DNA of 14,981 bases, from assembly GCF_959020145.1 (NCBI RefSeq), contig NZ_CAUEQY010000030.1:1-14981 (forward strand). The letters are read 5' to 3'. Below are positions 7,920 through 14,721 of the stretch, in pieces (position 1 is the first letter of the stretch; every line of letters begins with the position of its first letter). Source of the stretch: an uncultured Bifidobacterium sp. (GTDB lineage: Bacteria > Actinomycetota > Actinomycetes > Actinomycetales > Bifidobacteriaceae). The translations under genes and the position numbers were made by a program. The notes beneath the pieces are model-generated. The model had not been told where the DNA came from, ran no database searches, and worked only from the letters and a program-made list of their open reading frames with translations.

Positions 7920-9020
7920 TTAGTAGCGCATGCCCATGGCGTCGCGCACCTGCTCCAACGTTTCGTTGGCGATGGCGTTGGCCTTCTTGTTGCCTTCGGC
8001 GAGCACGTCGCGCACGTAATCCATATCCTTGGCGAGTTCCTCGCGACGGGCGCGATGCGGCTCAAGGAAGCTGTTCACCGATTCGATCACATACGCCTTC
8101 AGCGCGCCCGCACCGGAATCGCCGATCTCCTCGGCGATCTCCTTCGGATCGTGACCGGTGACCAAACCGGCGGTCGTCAGCAGTGCGGAAACCTGCGGAC
8201 GTGCGATCGGATCGAACGTGATGCGGCGCTCGGAATCGGTCGGACTCTTCTTGATGAGCTTGGCGGTCTCCTGCGCTGTGGCGCCCAACATGATGGAATT
8301 GCCGTACGACTTGCTCATCTTGCGGCCATCCAAGCCTGGAATCTCCGGCGCTTCAGACAGAATCGCGGCCGGCTCGGGGAACACCGGATGCTTCTTGGCG
8401 TAGCGTTCGTTGAAACGACGCGCGATGGTGCGCGTGATCTCGACATGCGGCAGGTTATCCTTGCCGATCGGCACCACATTGGCCTTGCAGAACAGAATGT
8501 CGCATGCCTGATGCACCGGATAAGTCAGCAGCAGGCCGGTCAGCGCATGGCCAGAAGCTTCCATTTCCGACTTCACCGTAGGATTGCGATGCAGCTCGGC
8601 CTCAGTCACCAATGACAGGAACGGCAGCATCAGCTGGTTCTCCGCAGGAACGGCGGAATGCGTGAAAATCATGGTCTTTTCCGGATCGATGCCGGCAGCC
8701 ATGTAGTCAAGCACCAAATTGAGCACATTGTCTTCGATGTGCGCGGTCGTGTCACGATCGGTGATCACCTGATAATCGGCGATGATGATATTCGAATTCA
8801 CGCCGCGATTCTGCATGGCGACGCGCTCACGAATCGAACCAAAATAATGGCCGAGATGCAGACGTCCGGTCGGACGGTCGCCGGTCAGCATGGTGAACTT
8901 GCCCGGATTCTGTTCGATTGCGGCGAGCGTTGCGTCGGAACGCTTCTTCGCTGCGAGGAAGCTCGCGCTCATTTCATTGCCGACAGCGGTGATCTGCTGC
9001 TCCTGGGTTTCGTCCGTCAT
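7920..9020 (-). CDS. trpS: Tryptophanyl-tRNA synthetase
   Basis: Charges tRNA(Trp) with tryptophan in the cytoplasm. The protein is 366 residues. The class Ic signatures are present: HLGH at about 55-58 within DRPTGRLHLGHYFGS, and KMSKS at 234-238 within GRKMSKSYGNSI. The ATG at 9020 is chosen because AAGGA lies about 6 bases upstream (AAAAGGACACGTATG). The frame remains open for 23 more codons, but those overlap the predicted promoter. The RPTGRLHLGHYFG form of the first motif differs from the E. coli type (QPSGELTIGNYMG) and resembles the second bacterial TrpRS type, which includes indolmycin-insensitive enzymes of Streptomyces. This comparison is from memory and says nothing certain about drug response. 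It seems to be transcribed alone. Confidence 0.95.
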   Translation of the reverse strand: MTDETQEQQITAVGNEMSASFLAAKKRSDATLAAIEQNPGKFTMLTGDRPTGRLHLGHYFGSIRERVAMQNRGVNSNIIIADYQVITDRDTTAHIEDNVLNLVLDYMAAGIDPEKTMIFTHSAVPAENQLMLPFLSLVTEAELHRNPTVKSEMEASGHALTGLLLTYPVHQACDILFCKANVVPIGKDNLPHVEITRTIARRFNERYAKKHPVFPEPAAILSEAPEIPGLDGRKMSKSYGNSIMLGATAQETAKLIKKSPTDSERRITFDPIARPQVSALLTTAGLVTGHDPKEIAEEIGDSGAGALKAYVIESVNSFLEPHRARREELAKDMDYVRDVLAEGNKKANAIANETLEQVRDAMGMRY

Positions 9021-9048
9021 ACGTGTCCTTTTCTTAAGAAAATCAGCG

Positions 9049-9076
9049 ATTTTATCGTAAAAGTCTGAGCCGACAA
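9049..9076 (-). promoter_or_regulatory. Candidate trpS promoter
   Basis: On the minus strand a -35 TTGTCG (9076-9071) and a -10 TAAAAT (9054-9049) are separated by 16 bases. This predicts a short leader of about 20 bases before the trpS ATG, with AAGGA inside it. No T-box or attenuator structure is visible in so short a leader. Confidence 0.5.
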
Positions 9077-9147
9077 CGAAATATGGCATAACAAGTGGTA
9101 CTCTCTTGTTTGATGAATTGATAGCACAGTAATCCTCAGGGGGTCAG

Positions 9148-9528
9148 ATGGGCCGCGGACGTCAGAAAGCCAAACAGCAGAAAATAGCCCGAAAGCTCAA
9201 GTACCTGACCACCGACACCGATTATGATGAGCTCGCCAAGGAGCTCGGTGCCCAGGAGCCTGGTTCGGGTTCTTTTGATCCTTTCGCCGATATCGAAGCA
9301 AAATATTCTCACGATGCGGACGCTGAAGATGAGATTTCTGAAGATGCTCAGGAGTCCGCGCAAACCGACGCCGAGGATGACCTCGACGAGTATGCAAAGT
9401 GGGCCGCAGAGGCGGCGGCGAAGGCCACGAGCGGAGAGTTCCCGGCAGCCAAGTCCGCCGCGCCGAAGCCACACAAGCCCATCCCGATGCCGATGCCCAG
9501 CGCACTGAAGCCGAAGAAGCAGGACTGA
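9148..9528 (+). CDS. DUF3073 family protein
   Basis: A 126-residue cytoplasmic protein of a family seen in Actinobacteria; its function is unknown. The conserved N-terminus MGRGRQKAKQQKIARKLKY, basic and probably helical, is the family signature, followed by TDYDELAKELG. The middle (about 45-95) is strongly acidic and the tail is Pro/Lys-rich (KPIPMPMPSALKPKK), so most of the protein is likely disordered. ATG at 9148 follows CAGGGGGTCAG, a G-rich binding site. It is divergent from trpS and convergent with the SCP2-like gene, with a shared terminator. Confidence 0.88.
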   Translation: MGRGRQKAKQQKIARKLKYLTTDTDYDELAKELGAQEPGSGSFDPFADIEAKYSHDADAEDEISEDAQESAQTDAEDDLDEYAKWAAEAAAKATSGEFPAAKSAAPKPHKPIPMPMPSALKPKKQD

Positions 9529-9550
9529 TCGGCATATCAGGTACTTTGTG

Positions 9551-9598
9551 AAACCGCGATGCGGATATGCCTGCCAGGTGTATCCACATCGCGGTTTT
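9551..9598. terminator. Terminator between two convergent genes
   Basis: Stem AAACCGCGATG/CATCGCGGTTT (11 bp) with a second inner pairing GGATA/TATCC. It is followed by TTTT on the plus strand and TTTC on the minus strand, 22 bases after the DUF3073 stop. It may serve both genes. Confidence 0.85.
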
Positions 9599-9639
9599 GC
9601 TATGCGTTTTTGCGCCTGTGACGGTCTTCTCGCAGCCTG

Positions 9640-10077
9640 TCACACCAATGGCAGCAAGCTACTCAAATCGTCGCGTTCGCCAACGGCCGTGATGCGTCCT
9701 GCCTCCTTCTCCTCAGCCCAGCTGGTGATGCCCGTGGCGAGTCTCATCCACACGTCCGGTTCCAGTTCGATCACGTCCGGCGGTGTGAGATTATGCGGAT
9801 CGGATGCCGGTCCGTCGAGAATCTTGATGGCACCCCACGGCGCGACACGAACTTCCACGCCCGCCCCGGGCGCTTTTTTCTCCAGCAGATGCAGCGAGTA
9901 GCGCACCGCCATCGCCCACAGTTGGCGTGGCAATCGTGGAGAGAATTCCAGACGGAAATCGCGGGCCGCGTCGGTATTTGCGGGAATATTGTCGGCGATC
10001 ATGCGATGAGACGTTTGCAGCCATTGTGCAAATGCGTCATGCCCCTTATGCAGATCTTGTTCTCGAATAACAGCCAT
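9640..10077 (-). CDS. Actinobacterial SCP2-like (sterol carrier family, SCP_3) protein
   Basis: A 145-residue cytoplasmic protein. The core GVEVRVAPWGAIKI, then LTPPDVIELEPDVWMRLATG and SWAEEKEAGRITAVGERDDL, matches the pattern of actinobacterial 'sterol carrier family' proteins (VELRVPPFAAVQ, TPPNVVE, WLRLATG), which have an SCP2-type fold. The real ligand is unknown; bifidobacteria have no sterol metabolism that I know of, so lipid or other hydrophobic binding is only suggested by the fold. The first 60 residues are helical and less conserved. No Shine-Dalgarno is seen before ATG 10077 (AAATAACACGTATG), so the start may be leaderless or the transcript short. Convergent with DUF3073. Confidence 0.8.
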   Translation of the reverse strand: MAVIREQDLHKGHDAFAQWLQTSHRMIADNIPANTDAARDFRLEFSPRLPRQLWAMAVRYSLHLLEKKAPGAGVEVRVAPWGAIKILDGPASDPHNLTPPDVIELEPDVWMRLATGITSWAEEKEAGRITAVGERDDLSSLLPLV

Positions 10078-10431
10078 ACGTGTTATTTTGCCGTTTGCGA
10101 GCGACTATGATGGGGTGTTGCAGACAACGTAGTCACAACTGAATAGGGGTGTGAAGAGAGGGAAAATACCTGCGATTCTTGACAGCGTTCGCAATGTTGT
10201 TGCATGTCGTTTGCATGTTGCTCGCAACGTTTTTGCAGCCGGTTTGCATTATTTCTGCAAACGAATGCTTGCTTGTAATTGCTTGAAATTTCATCTTTTT
10301 ATGATTACGTAGTATGCTATGTATGAGAACGTATGCATGATGTTACTTAGTGTTCATGCGGCCGCTAATGCAAGGACGCTGGGGTAAGGCATAATGTTCC
10401 TGGAGAGTAATCCGTCAAAGGGAGTCGATTA
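10078..10431. promoter_or_regulatory. Regulatory spacer upstream of glgP
   Basis: About 350 bases without a gene, AT-richer than its flanks. It holds a cluster of TTTGCA/TTGCA half-sites (10190-10262) and AT-rich DNA with possible -10 elements (TATGAT at 10300-10305, TATGCT at 10313-10318) but no matching strong -35. The glgP binding site AAAGGGAG ends 8 bases before its ATG. The long leader and many half-sites suggest regulated expression of glycogen breakdown. Confidence 0.5.
10200..10262. repeat. Cluster of TTGCA half-sites, candidate operators
   Basis: TTGCATGT occurs at 10200-10207 and 10211-10218, one helical turn apart. GTTGCTCGCAAC at 10217-10228 is a perfect inverted repeat. GTTTGCA at 10242-10248 and TGCAAAC at 10256-10262 form a perfect 7-bp inverted repeat with a 7-base spacer. 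Half-sites of this kind are common in LacI-family sugar-regulator operators; the regulator here is not known. Confidence 0.45.
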
Positions 10432-12876
10432 ATGACTGAAATTACCGCACCGAAGTCCGCGGTCACCGCGGAGCAGTTCGCAGACGAGATCCGCGAGCAG
10501 CTGAAGTACACCCAGGGCGTCACCGTCGAGCAGGCCAAGCCGGCCGACGTGTACGTCGCCGCGTCCGCCGCAGTGCGCCGCCACCTCATGGATTCCTGGT
10601 TCAAGACCCAGTCCGACATGGTCAACGGCAACACCAAGGCAGTCGGCTACCTGTCCGCAGAATTCCTGATGGGCAAGCAGCTGCGCAACGCGCTGCTCAA
10701 CGCCGGTCTGACCGAGCAGTTCGACGCCGCGGTCAAGGAACTCGGCTTCTCCGTGCAGGACGTCGTCGACGCCGAGCACGAGCCGGGCCTCGGCAACGGT
10801 GGCCTCGGCCGTCTGGCTGCCTGCTTCATTGATTCGCTCGCCTCGCTGGGCGTGCCGGCATTCGGTTATGGCATTCAGTACAAGTACGGCATCTTCGAGC
10901 AGAAGTTCGATGAAAACGGCAAGCAGATCGAAACCCCGGACTACTGGCTGACCAATGAAGAGCCGTGGGGACACATCGATTACAACCGCGACCAGAAGGT
11001 TTCCTTCGGCGGCGAAGTCGTTGAGGAAGATGGCAAGAAGGTATGGAAGCCGGCTTGGTCCGTGCGTGCGGTGCCGGTCGACTACATGGTTCCGGGCTAC
11101 GCCTCCGGCCGTGTGAACACCCTGCGTCTGTGGACCGCCAAGAGCTACGACGAGTTCGACCTGCTCACCTTCAACAAGTCCGAGTACCTTGACGCCGTCA
11201 AGCCGCAGGTTGAAGCTGAGAACATCTCCAAGATCCTGTATCCGGAAGATTCCACCCCGCAGGGCAAGGCACTGCGTCTCGAGCAGCAGTACTTCTTCGT
11301 GTCCGCCTCCATCCACGACGCCATCCGCGTCTTCTACCCGGGTCAGGACAAGCCGGATCTGACCACCTTCGCGGACAAGATCACCTTCCAGCTCAACGAC
11401 ACCCACCCGGTCATCGGCATTCCGGAGCTCATGCGCGTCCTCATGGACGAGTACGGCTACGATTGGGACACCGCCTGGACCGTCACCAACAAGACCTTCA
11501 ACTACACCTGCCACACCCTGCTTCCGGAAGCCCTGGAAGTGTGGCCGTCCAAGCTCATCGGCGAACTCCTGCCGCGTCACCTCGAAATCATCGAGAAGAT
11601 CCAGGACCAGTTCGCAGCCGAGCTCAAGGCCAAGGGCGTCGACGAAGCCACCATCAAGGACATGGCCATCTACACCGGCGACTCCGTGCGCATGGCCTAC
11701 CTGGCCACCTATGGCGGCTCCCACGTCAACGGCGTGGCCGAGCTGCACTCCCAGCTGCTCAAGGACGTCACCCTGAAGAACTTCTCCGACGTGTATCCGG
11801 ACAAGTTCACCAACGTGACCAACGGCGTGACTCCTCGCCGCTTCATCAAGCTGGCCAACCCGCGTCTGTCCGACGTCATCACCGAGGGCCTCGGCACCGA
11901 CAAGTGGCTGTCCGACCTCGAGCTGCTCAAGGGCCTCATCCCGCTGGCCGACGATGACGAGTTCGTCAAGAAGTTCGCCGCCGTCAAGCAGGCCAACAAG
12001 GTCGACTTCTCCAACTTCGCCAAGCGCAAGTACGGCTTCGACATCGACCCGAACACCATGATCAACACCATGGTCAAGCGTCTGCACGAATACAAGCGTC
12101 AGGCACTGAAGATCCTCGCCGTGATCGCACGCTACGCCGACATCAAGTCCGGCAGGATCGCCGCCGACGATGTCATGCCGCGCACCATCGTGTTCGGCGC
12201 CAAGGCCGCTCCGGGCTACTACCTCGCCAAGCAGACCATCCAGCTGATCAACAACGTCGCCCGCGTCATCAACAACGACCCGGATGTCAAGGGCAAGCTG
12301 AACGTCTACTTCCCGTGGAACTACAACGTGCGTCTCGCACAGCACCTCATCCCGGCAACCGACCTCGACGAGCAGATCTCCCAGGCCGGCAAGGAAGCCT
12401 CCGGTACCGGCAACATGAAGTTCGCTCTCAACGGCGCCATGACCGTCGGCACCCTCGACGGTGCCAACGTCGAAATCCGTGAGCGCGTCGGCGCTGAGAA
12501 CTTCTTCCTCTTCGGCATGACCGTCGACGAGGTGGACGCCCTCTACGCCGAAGGCTACGATCCGAAGAAGTACTACGAGGCCGATCCTCGTCTCAAAGCC
12601 GCCATCGACATGGTCGCGGACGGCACCTTCTCCAACGGCGACAAGACCGTGTACGAAGACCTTGTCCACGATTGGCTCACCAAGGACTGGTTCATGACCC
12701 TCGCCGACTTCGGCGCCTACACCGCCATCCAGTCGGAAATCGAGGCCCTCTACGCCCAGCCGCTCGAATGGAACCGCAAGGCCCTCATCAACGTGGCGAA
12801 CTCGGGCTACTTCAGCTCCGACCGCTCGATGGAGGATTACCTCGAGCGCATCTGGATGACCGGTCCGCTCAAGTAA
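10432..12876 (+). CDS. glgP: Glycogen/alpha-glucan phosphorylase (GT35)
   Basis: Releases glucose-1-phosphate from alpha-1,4-glucan using phosphate and pyridoxal phosphate, in the cytoplasm. The protein is 814 residues, normal for the family. N-terminal landmarks are YLSAEFLMGKQLRNAL and EPGLGNGGLGRLAACF (about 117-132). QLNDTHP and YTCHTLLPEALE lie in the middle, and MVKRLHEYKRQ and the PLP site EASGTGNMKFALNG (Schiff-base Lys at about 663) lie in the C-terminal half. Codons are strikingly uniform and C/G-ending compared with neighbours, which suggests high expression. ATG 10432 has AAAGGGAG at good spacing. It is followed by a plus-strand terminator about 170 bases on, so it is probably monocistronic. 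Other glycogen genes (glgC, glgX) are not in the window. Confidence 0.97.
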   Translation: MTEITAPKSAVTAEQFADEIREQLKYTQGVTVEQAKPADVYVAASAAVRRHLMDSWFKTQSDMVNGNTKAVGYLSAEFLMGKQLRNALLNAGLTEQFDAAVKELGFSVQDVVDAEHEPGLGNGGLGRLAACFIDSLASLGVPAFGYGIQYKYGIFEQKFDENGKQIETPDYWLTNEEPWGHIDYNRDQKVSFGGEVVEEDGKKVWKPAWSVRAVPVDYMVPGYASGRVNTLRLWTAKSYDEFDLLTFNKSEYLDAVKPQVEAENISKILYPEDSTPQGKALRLEQQYFFVSASIHDAIRVFYPGQDKPDLTTFADKITFQLNDTHPVIGIPELMRVLMDEYGYDWDTAWTVTNKTFNYTCHTLLPEALEVWPSKLIGELLPRHLEIIEKIQDQFAAELKAKGVDEATIKDMAIYTGDSVRMAYLATYGGSHVNGVAELHSQLLKDVTLKNFSDVYPDKFTNVTNGVTPRRFIKLANPRLSDVITEGLGTDKWLSDLELLKGLIPLADDDEFVKKFAAVKQANKVDFSNFAKRKYGFDIDPNTMINTMVKRLHEYKRQALKILAVIARYADIKSGRIAADDVMPRTIVFGAKAAPGYYLAKQTIQLINNVARVINNDPDVKGKLNVYFPWNYNVRLAQHLIPATDLDEQISQAGKEASGTGNMKFALNGAMTVGTLDGANVEIRERVGAENFFLFGMTVDEVDALYAEGYDPKKYYEADPRLKAAIDMVADGTFSNGDKTVYEDLVHDWLTKDWFMTLADFGAYTAIQSEIEALYAQPLEWNRKALINVANSGYFSSDRSMEDYLERIWMTGPLK

Positions 12877-12899
12877 TGACGGAGCGTTATCTGCGTTGT

Positions 12900-12936
12900 G
12901 GAAGGCTTGACGTATCTTCGTACGCTTGCGCCTTCC
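12900..12936 (+). other. Stem-loop in the glgP 3' region
   Basis: GGAAGGC and GCCTTCC pair over 7 bp, and an inner CGTA/TACG stem closes a TCTTCG loop. It lies 24 bases past the glgP stop and has no T-run. It could protect the 3' end or be a weak first terminator before the strong one at 13047. Confidence 0.4.
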
Positions 12937-13046
12937 ACGCCTTGTGATACTGCGCTCGTCATTACTTTCGCTTCGCACGGGCCATATGTGACGTGAATTA
13001 TCGCGTGATGTATGACTCGTAGCGTTAGATAGGGCGTGATGACGAA

Positions 13047-13077
13047 GGGACGATTCCGTTTTGGAATCGTCCCTTTT
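13047..13077 (+). terminator. Intrinsic terminator downstream of glgP
   Basis: A perfect 11-bp stem GGGACGATTCC/GGAATCGTCCC with loop GTTTT, followed by TTTTCGTTTT. It lies about 170 bases after the glgP stop. Confidence 0.9.
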
Positions 13078-13090
13078 CGTTTTCCAGGGC

Positions 13091-13125
13091 AAAACAAAAA
13101 GCCCTGCGCGTGGGGCGCAGGGCTT
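13091..13125 (-). terminator. Intrinsic terminator of the small membrane-protein gene
   Basis: A perfect 11-bp stem AAGCCCTGCGC/GCGCAGGGCTT with a 4-base loop. Read on the minus strand it is followed by TTTTTGTTTTG. It lies 15 bases past the stop at 13140. Confidence 0.9.
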
Positions 13126-13139
13126 GAAAGAAAGAGAAA

Positions 13140-13361
13140 TCAGGCAGCTTCTGGGGTGGTGGGAGCGACTTCGGCTTCGCCATCCTCGGCATCCTTGGTC
13201 AGGCCAAGATCGACAGGAGACGAGCTGTTCTCCCATGGCTCCTCCCACGGATCGTAATCCGGATTCTGCTGCTTGTACACATACAGACCGACGACACCGG
13301 CAAGCAAAGCTCCGAAGAGCAGTGCGAAGAACTTCCAACCGTTAGAAGACTTGTTCTCCAT
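13140..13361 (-). CDS. Small single-pass membrane protein of unknown function
   Basis: A 73-residue protein. Residues about 9-29 (GWKFFALLFGALLAGVVGLYV) form one transmembrane helix rich in Gly and Ala, preceded by MENKSSN and followed by a basic YKQQ. The remaining 40 residues are acidic, with DPWEEPWENSS and a Pro/Ala-rich tail. The tail's cytoplasmic or outer location is not settled: charge near the helix is almost balanced. ATG 13361 follows AAAGGATCCGTC, a good binding site; the frame is open further upstream but without a better start. It has its own terminator and is divergent from the rhomboid protease gene. I recognise no named family; short actinobacterial proteins with a similar DPWEEPW stretch exist, as far as I recall. 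Confidence 0.8.
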   Translation of the reverse strand: MENKSSNGWKFFALLFGALLAGVVGLYVYKQQNPDYDPWEEPWENSSSPVDLGLTKDAEDGEAEVAPTTPEAA

Positions 13362-13489
13362 GACGGATCCTTTCCCAAATATCGGCGAACATTGGCTGAC
13401 CTGCTCGTTCAAGCCAACTCTGTTCACTATATTAATTCCTTGAATGTGTTGATTGGGTGGATTTACGCGCCGGGGATTCACAAGAATGC

Positions 13490-13506
13490 AATCATTTGCA
13501 ATGATT
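13490..13506. promoter_or_regulatory. 17-bp palindrome in the divergent promoter region
   Basis: AATCATT-TGC-AATGATT is a perfect 7-bp inverted repeat about 40 bases before the rhomboid ATG. It overlaps a second inverted repeat TGCAA-TCAT-TTGCA. It may be an operator for one or both divergent genes. No clear -35/-10 pair was found next to it. Confidence 0.35.
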
Positions 13507-13547
13507 TCGCAGATTCGCGGATTCGCACGTTCCAGTAGGGTTGAAAC

Positions 13548-14342
13548 ATGGCTTATCAACGTTTCAGTCTGTTTCCCGATTCCCCGTCGTTCAAAGACTT
13601 CTTCTCTGCACGTTCCATGCGATACCGTTGGCGTAACGGCGATCCTGTGATCACCGTTACGATCATGGCGATATGCGTCGCGGTCTGGATTGTCGAAACA
13701 CTATTGAAAATCGTCTGGCCGACCGGCTGCAACGCATTCGTCGGCTCAGGCGTATTCATGCCCGCGCTGGCGACTCACCGCCCATGGACCTTCATTACGT
13801 CAATGTTCCTGCACCAGCCGGCCTCCCTATGGCACATTCTTTTCAACATGCTGACCTTGTGGTGCGTCGGGCCTGTATTGGAACGCATGATGGGGCATCT
13901 GCCATATCTCGCGTTATACGTGCTGTCAGGACTCGGCGGAAGCGCCGGCATGATGGTCTGGGCACTGTTCTCGCAAGACGGTTGGCTGACATCCGCATAC
14001 GGCGCTTCCGGCGCGCTATTCGGCCTGTTCGCGGCAATTCTGGTGGTATACCAGCGCATTGGCATCGACATTCGATCCATGCTGATCTGGATGCTCATCA
14101 ACTTCCTGATGCCAATCATCACGCCGAACATCGCATGGCAGGCGCATGTCGGCGGATTCATCATCGGAGGAGTGTTCGCCTGGCTGTTGGTTTCCGGTCT
14201 GCATGCGTTGCGCGGCAAAAGTCTGCAGCAGCGCACGCTGATGTACGGCGTAATCATGTTGGCCGTGATTATTGCGATTGTCGTCGCATGCAATATGAGC
14301 AATCCACTTCGCGCAAACCCCCTTCTTGGCATGTTCTTCTAG
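13548..14342 (+). CDS. Rhomboid-family intramembrane serine protease
   Basis: Cleaves transmembrane helices of other proteins inside the cytoplasmic membrane. The 264-residue protein has about six hydrophobic segments. Catalytic motif GASGALFG places the serine at 154, and the partner histidine is His200 in WQAHVGGFIIGG. The HILFNMLTLWCVGPVLE motif of loop 1/TM2 is typical of rhomboids. The N-terminus (first 30 residues, SLFPDSPSFKDFF) is cytoplasmic. ATG 13548 follows TAGGGTTGAAAC, a modest binding site. Both catalytic residues are present, so the enzyme is probably active. Its substrates are unknown; the divergent small membrane protein is a candidate by position only. No T-rich terminator follows; the DnaA-box palindrome starts about 40 bases after the stop. 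Confidence 0.93.
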   Translation: MAYQRFSLFPDSPSFKDFFSARSMRYRWRNGDPVITVTIMAICVAVWIVETLLKIVWPTGCNAFVGSGVFMPALATHRPWTFITSMFLHQPASLWHILFNMLTLWCVGPVLERMMGHLPYLALYVLSGLGGSAGMMVWALFSQDGWLTSAYGASGALFGLFAAILVVYQRIGIDIRSMLIWMLINFLMPIITPNIAWQAHVGGFIIGGVFAWLLVSGLHALRGKSLQQRTLMYGVIMLAVIIAIVVACNMSNPLRANPLLGMFF

Positions 14343-14383
14343 TTGGTAGGCAGGAGAAAAAAACAGATTTGGGGAATTGCAGA

Positions 14384-14425
14384 CACACACTTATCCACAA
14401 ATGTGGATAAGTGTGTGGATAAGTG
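14384..14425. repeat. 34-bp palindrome and tandem 12-mer formed by DnaA boxes
   Basis: Arms CACACACTTATCCACA (14384-14399) and TGTGGATAAGTGTGTG (14402-14417) are perfectly complementary around a 2-base centre. On the right side TGTGGATAAGTG is repeated exactly twice in tandem (14402-14413, 14414-14425). Three perfect DnaA boxes therefore lie within 32 bases. Confidence 0.92.
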
Positions 14426-14655
14426 AGGGTTGAGCTGTGGGTAAGTCGGGGATAACTCGGTGCATTATCCACAAGGATATTCACAAAACGGTGGATTCCC
14501 CGGCTTTTCAACGGTGGAAAATGTGGATAACCCGACTGTGCATAGTGGAAAAATGGGGAAAAACACCATCCTATATATTGTGGACGGTCATAAAACTGCC
14601 TACAAGATATAGACGCTATCCACATTCGTCCACAATAATCCACGACTTATCCACA
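14384..14655. other. DnaA-box cluster, origin-like or DnaA-titrating locus
   Basis: Perfect TTATCCACA boxes on the plus strand at 14391-14399, 14465-14473 and 14647-14655, and on the minus strand at 14402-14410, 14414-14422 and 14522-14530. One-mismatch boxes are at 14436-14444 (minus) and 14616-14624 (plus). Weaker two-mismatch copies lie near 14446, 14477, 14626 and 14636. An AT-rich stretch (about 14560-14612, with CTATATATTG) lies between the boxes and could be an unwinding element. Spacing, mixed orientation and density are those of a bacterial oriC. However, Actinobacteria usually carry oriC beside dnaA/dnaN, and neither is seen within the window. A datA- or DARS-like control site is the alternative. 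No coding frame is supported here. Confidence 0.85.
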
Positions 14656-14721
14656 TCGTGTGAAACCAGAAAATCCCCAGAATGACGACGAATCAACACA
14701 ACGAAATCAGGTACGTCACCA

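Noticed and set aside
9021..9089. 23-codon N-terminal extension of trpS
   Set aside because: It overlaps the predicted -35/-10 promoter, while the ATG at 9020 has AAGGA at the right distance.
12877..13046. Possible small gene in the glgP-terminator spacer
   Set aside because: Frames on both strands are short, lack binding sites, and overlap a stem-loop; best read as the glgP 3' region.
10429..13338. Long 969-codon minus-strand frame opposite glgP
   Set aside because: Antisense shadow of glgP produced by its uniform GC-ending codons; the protein is a Val/Asp/Gly-rich string without domains, and it runs through two terminators.
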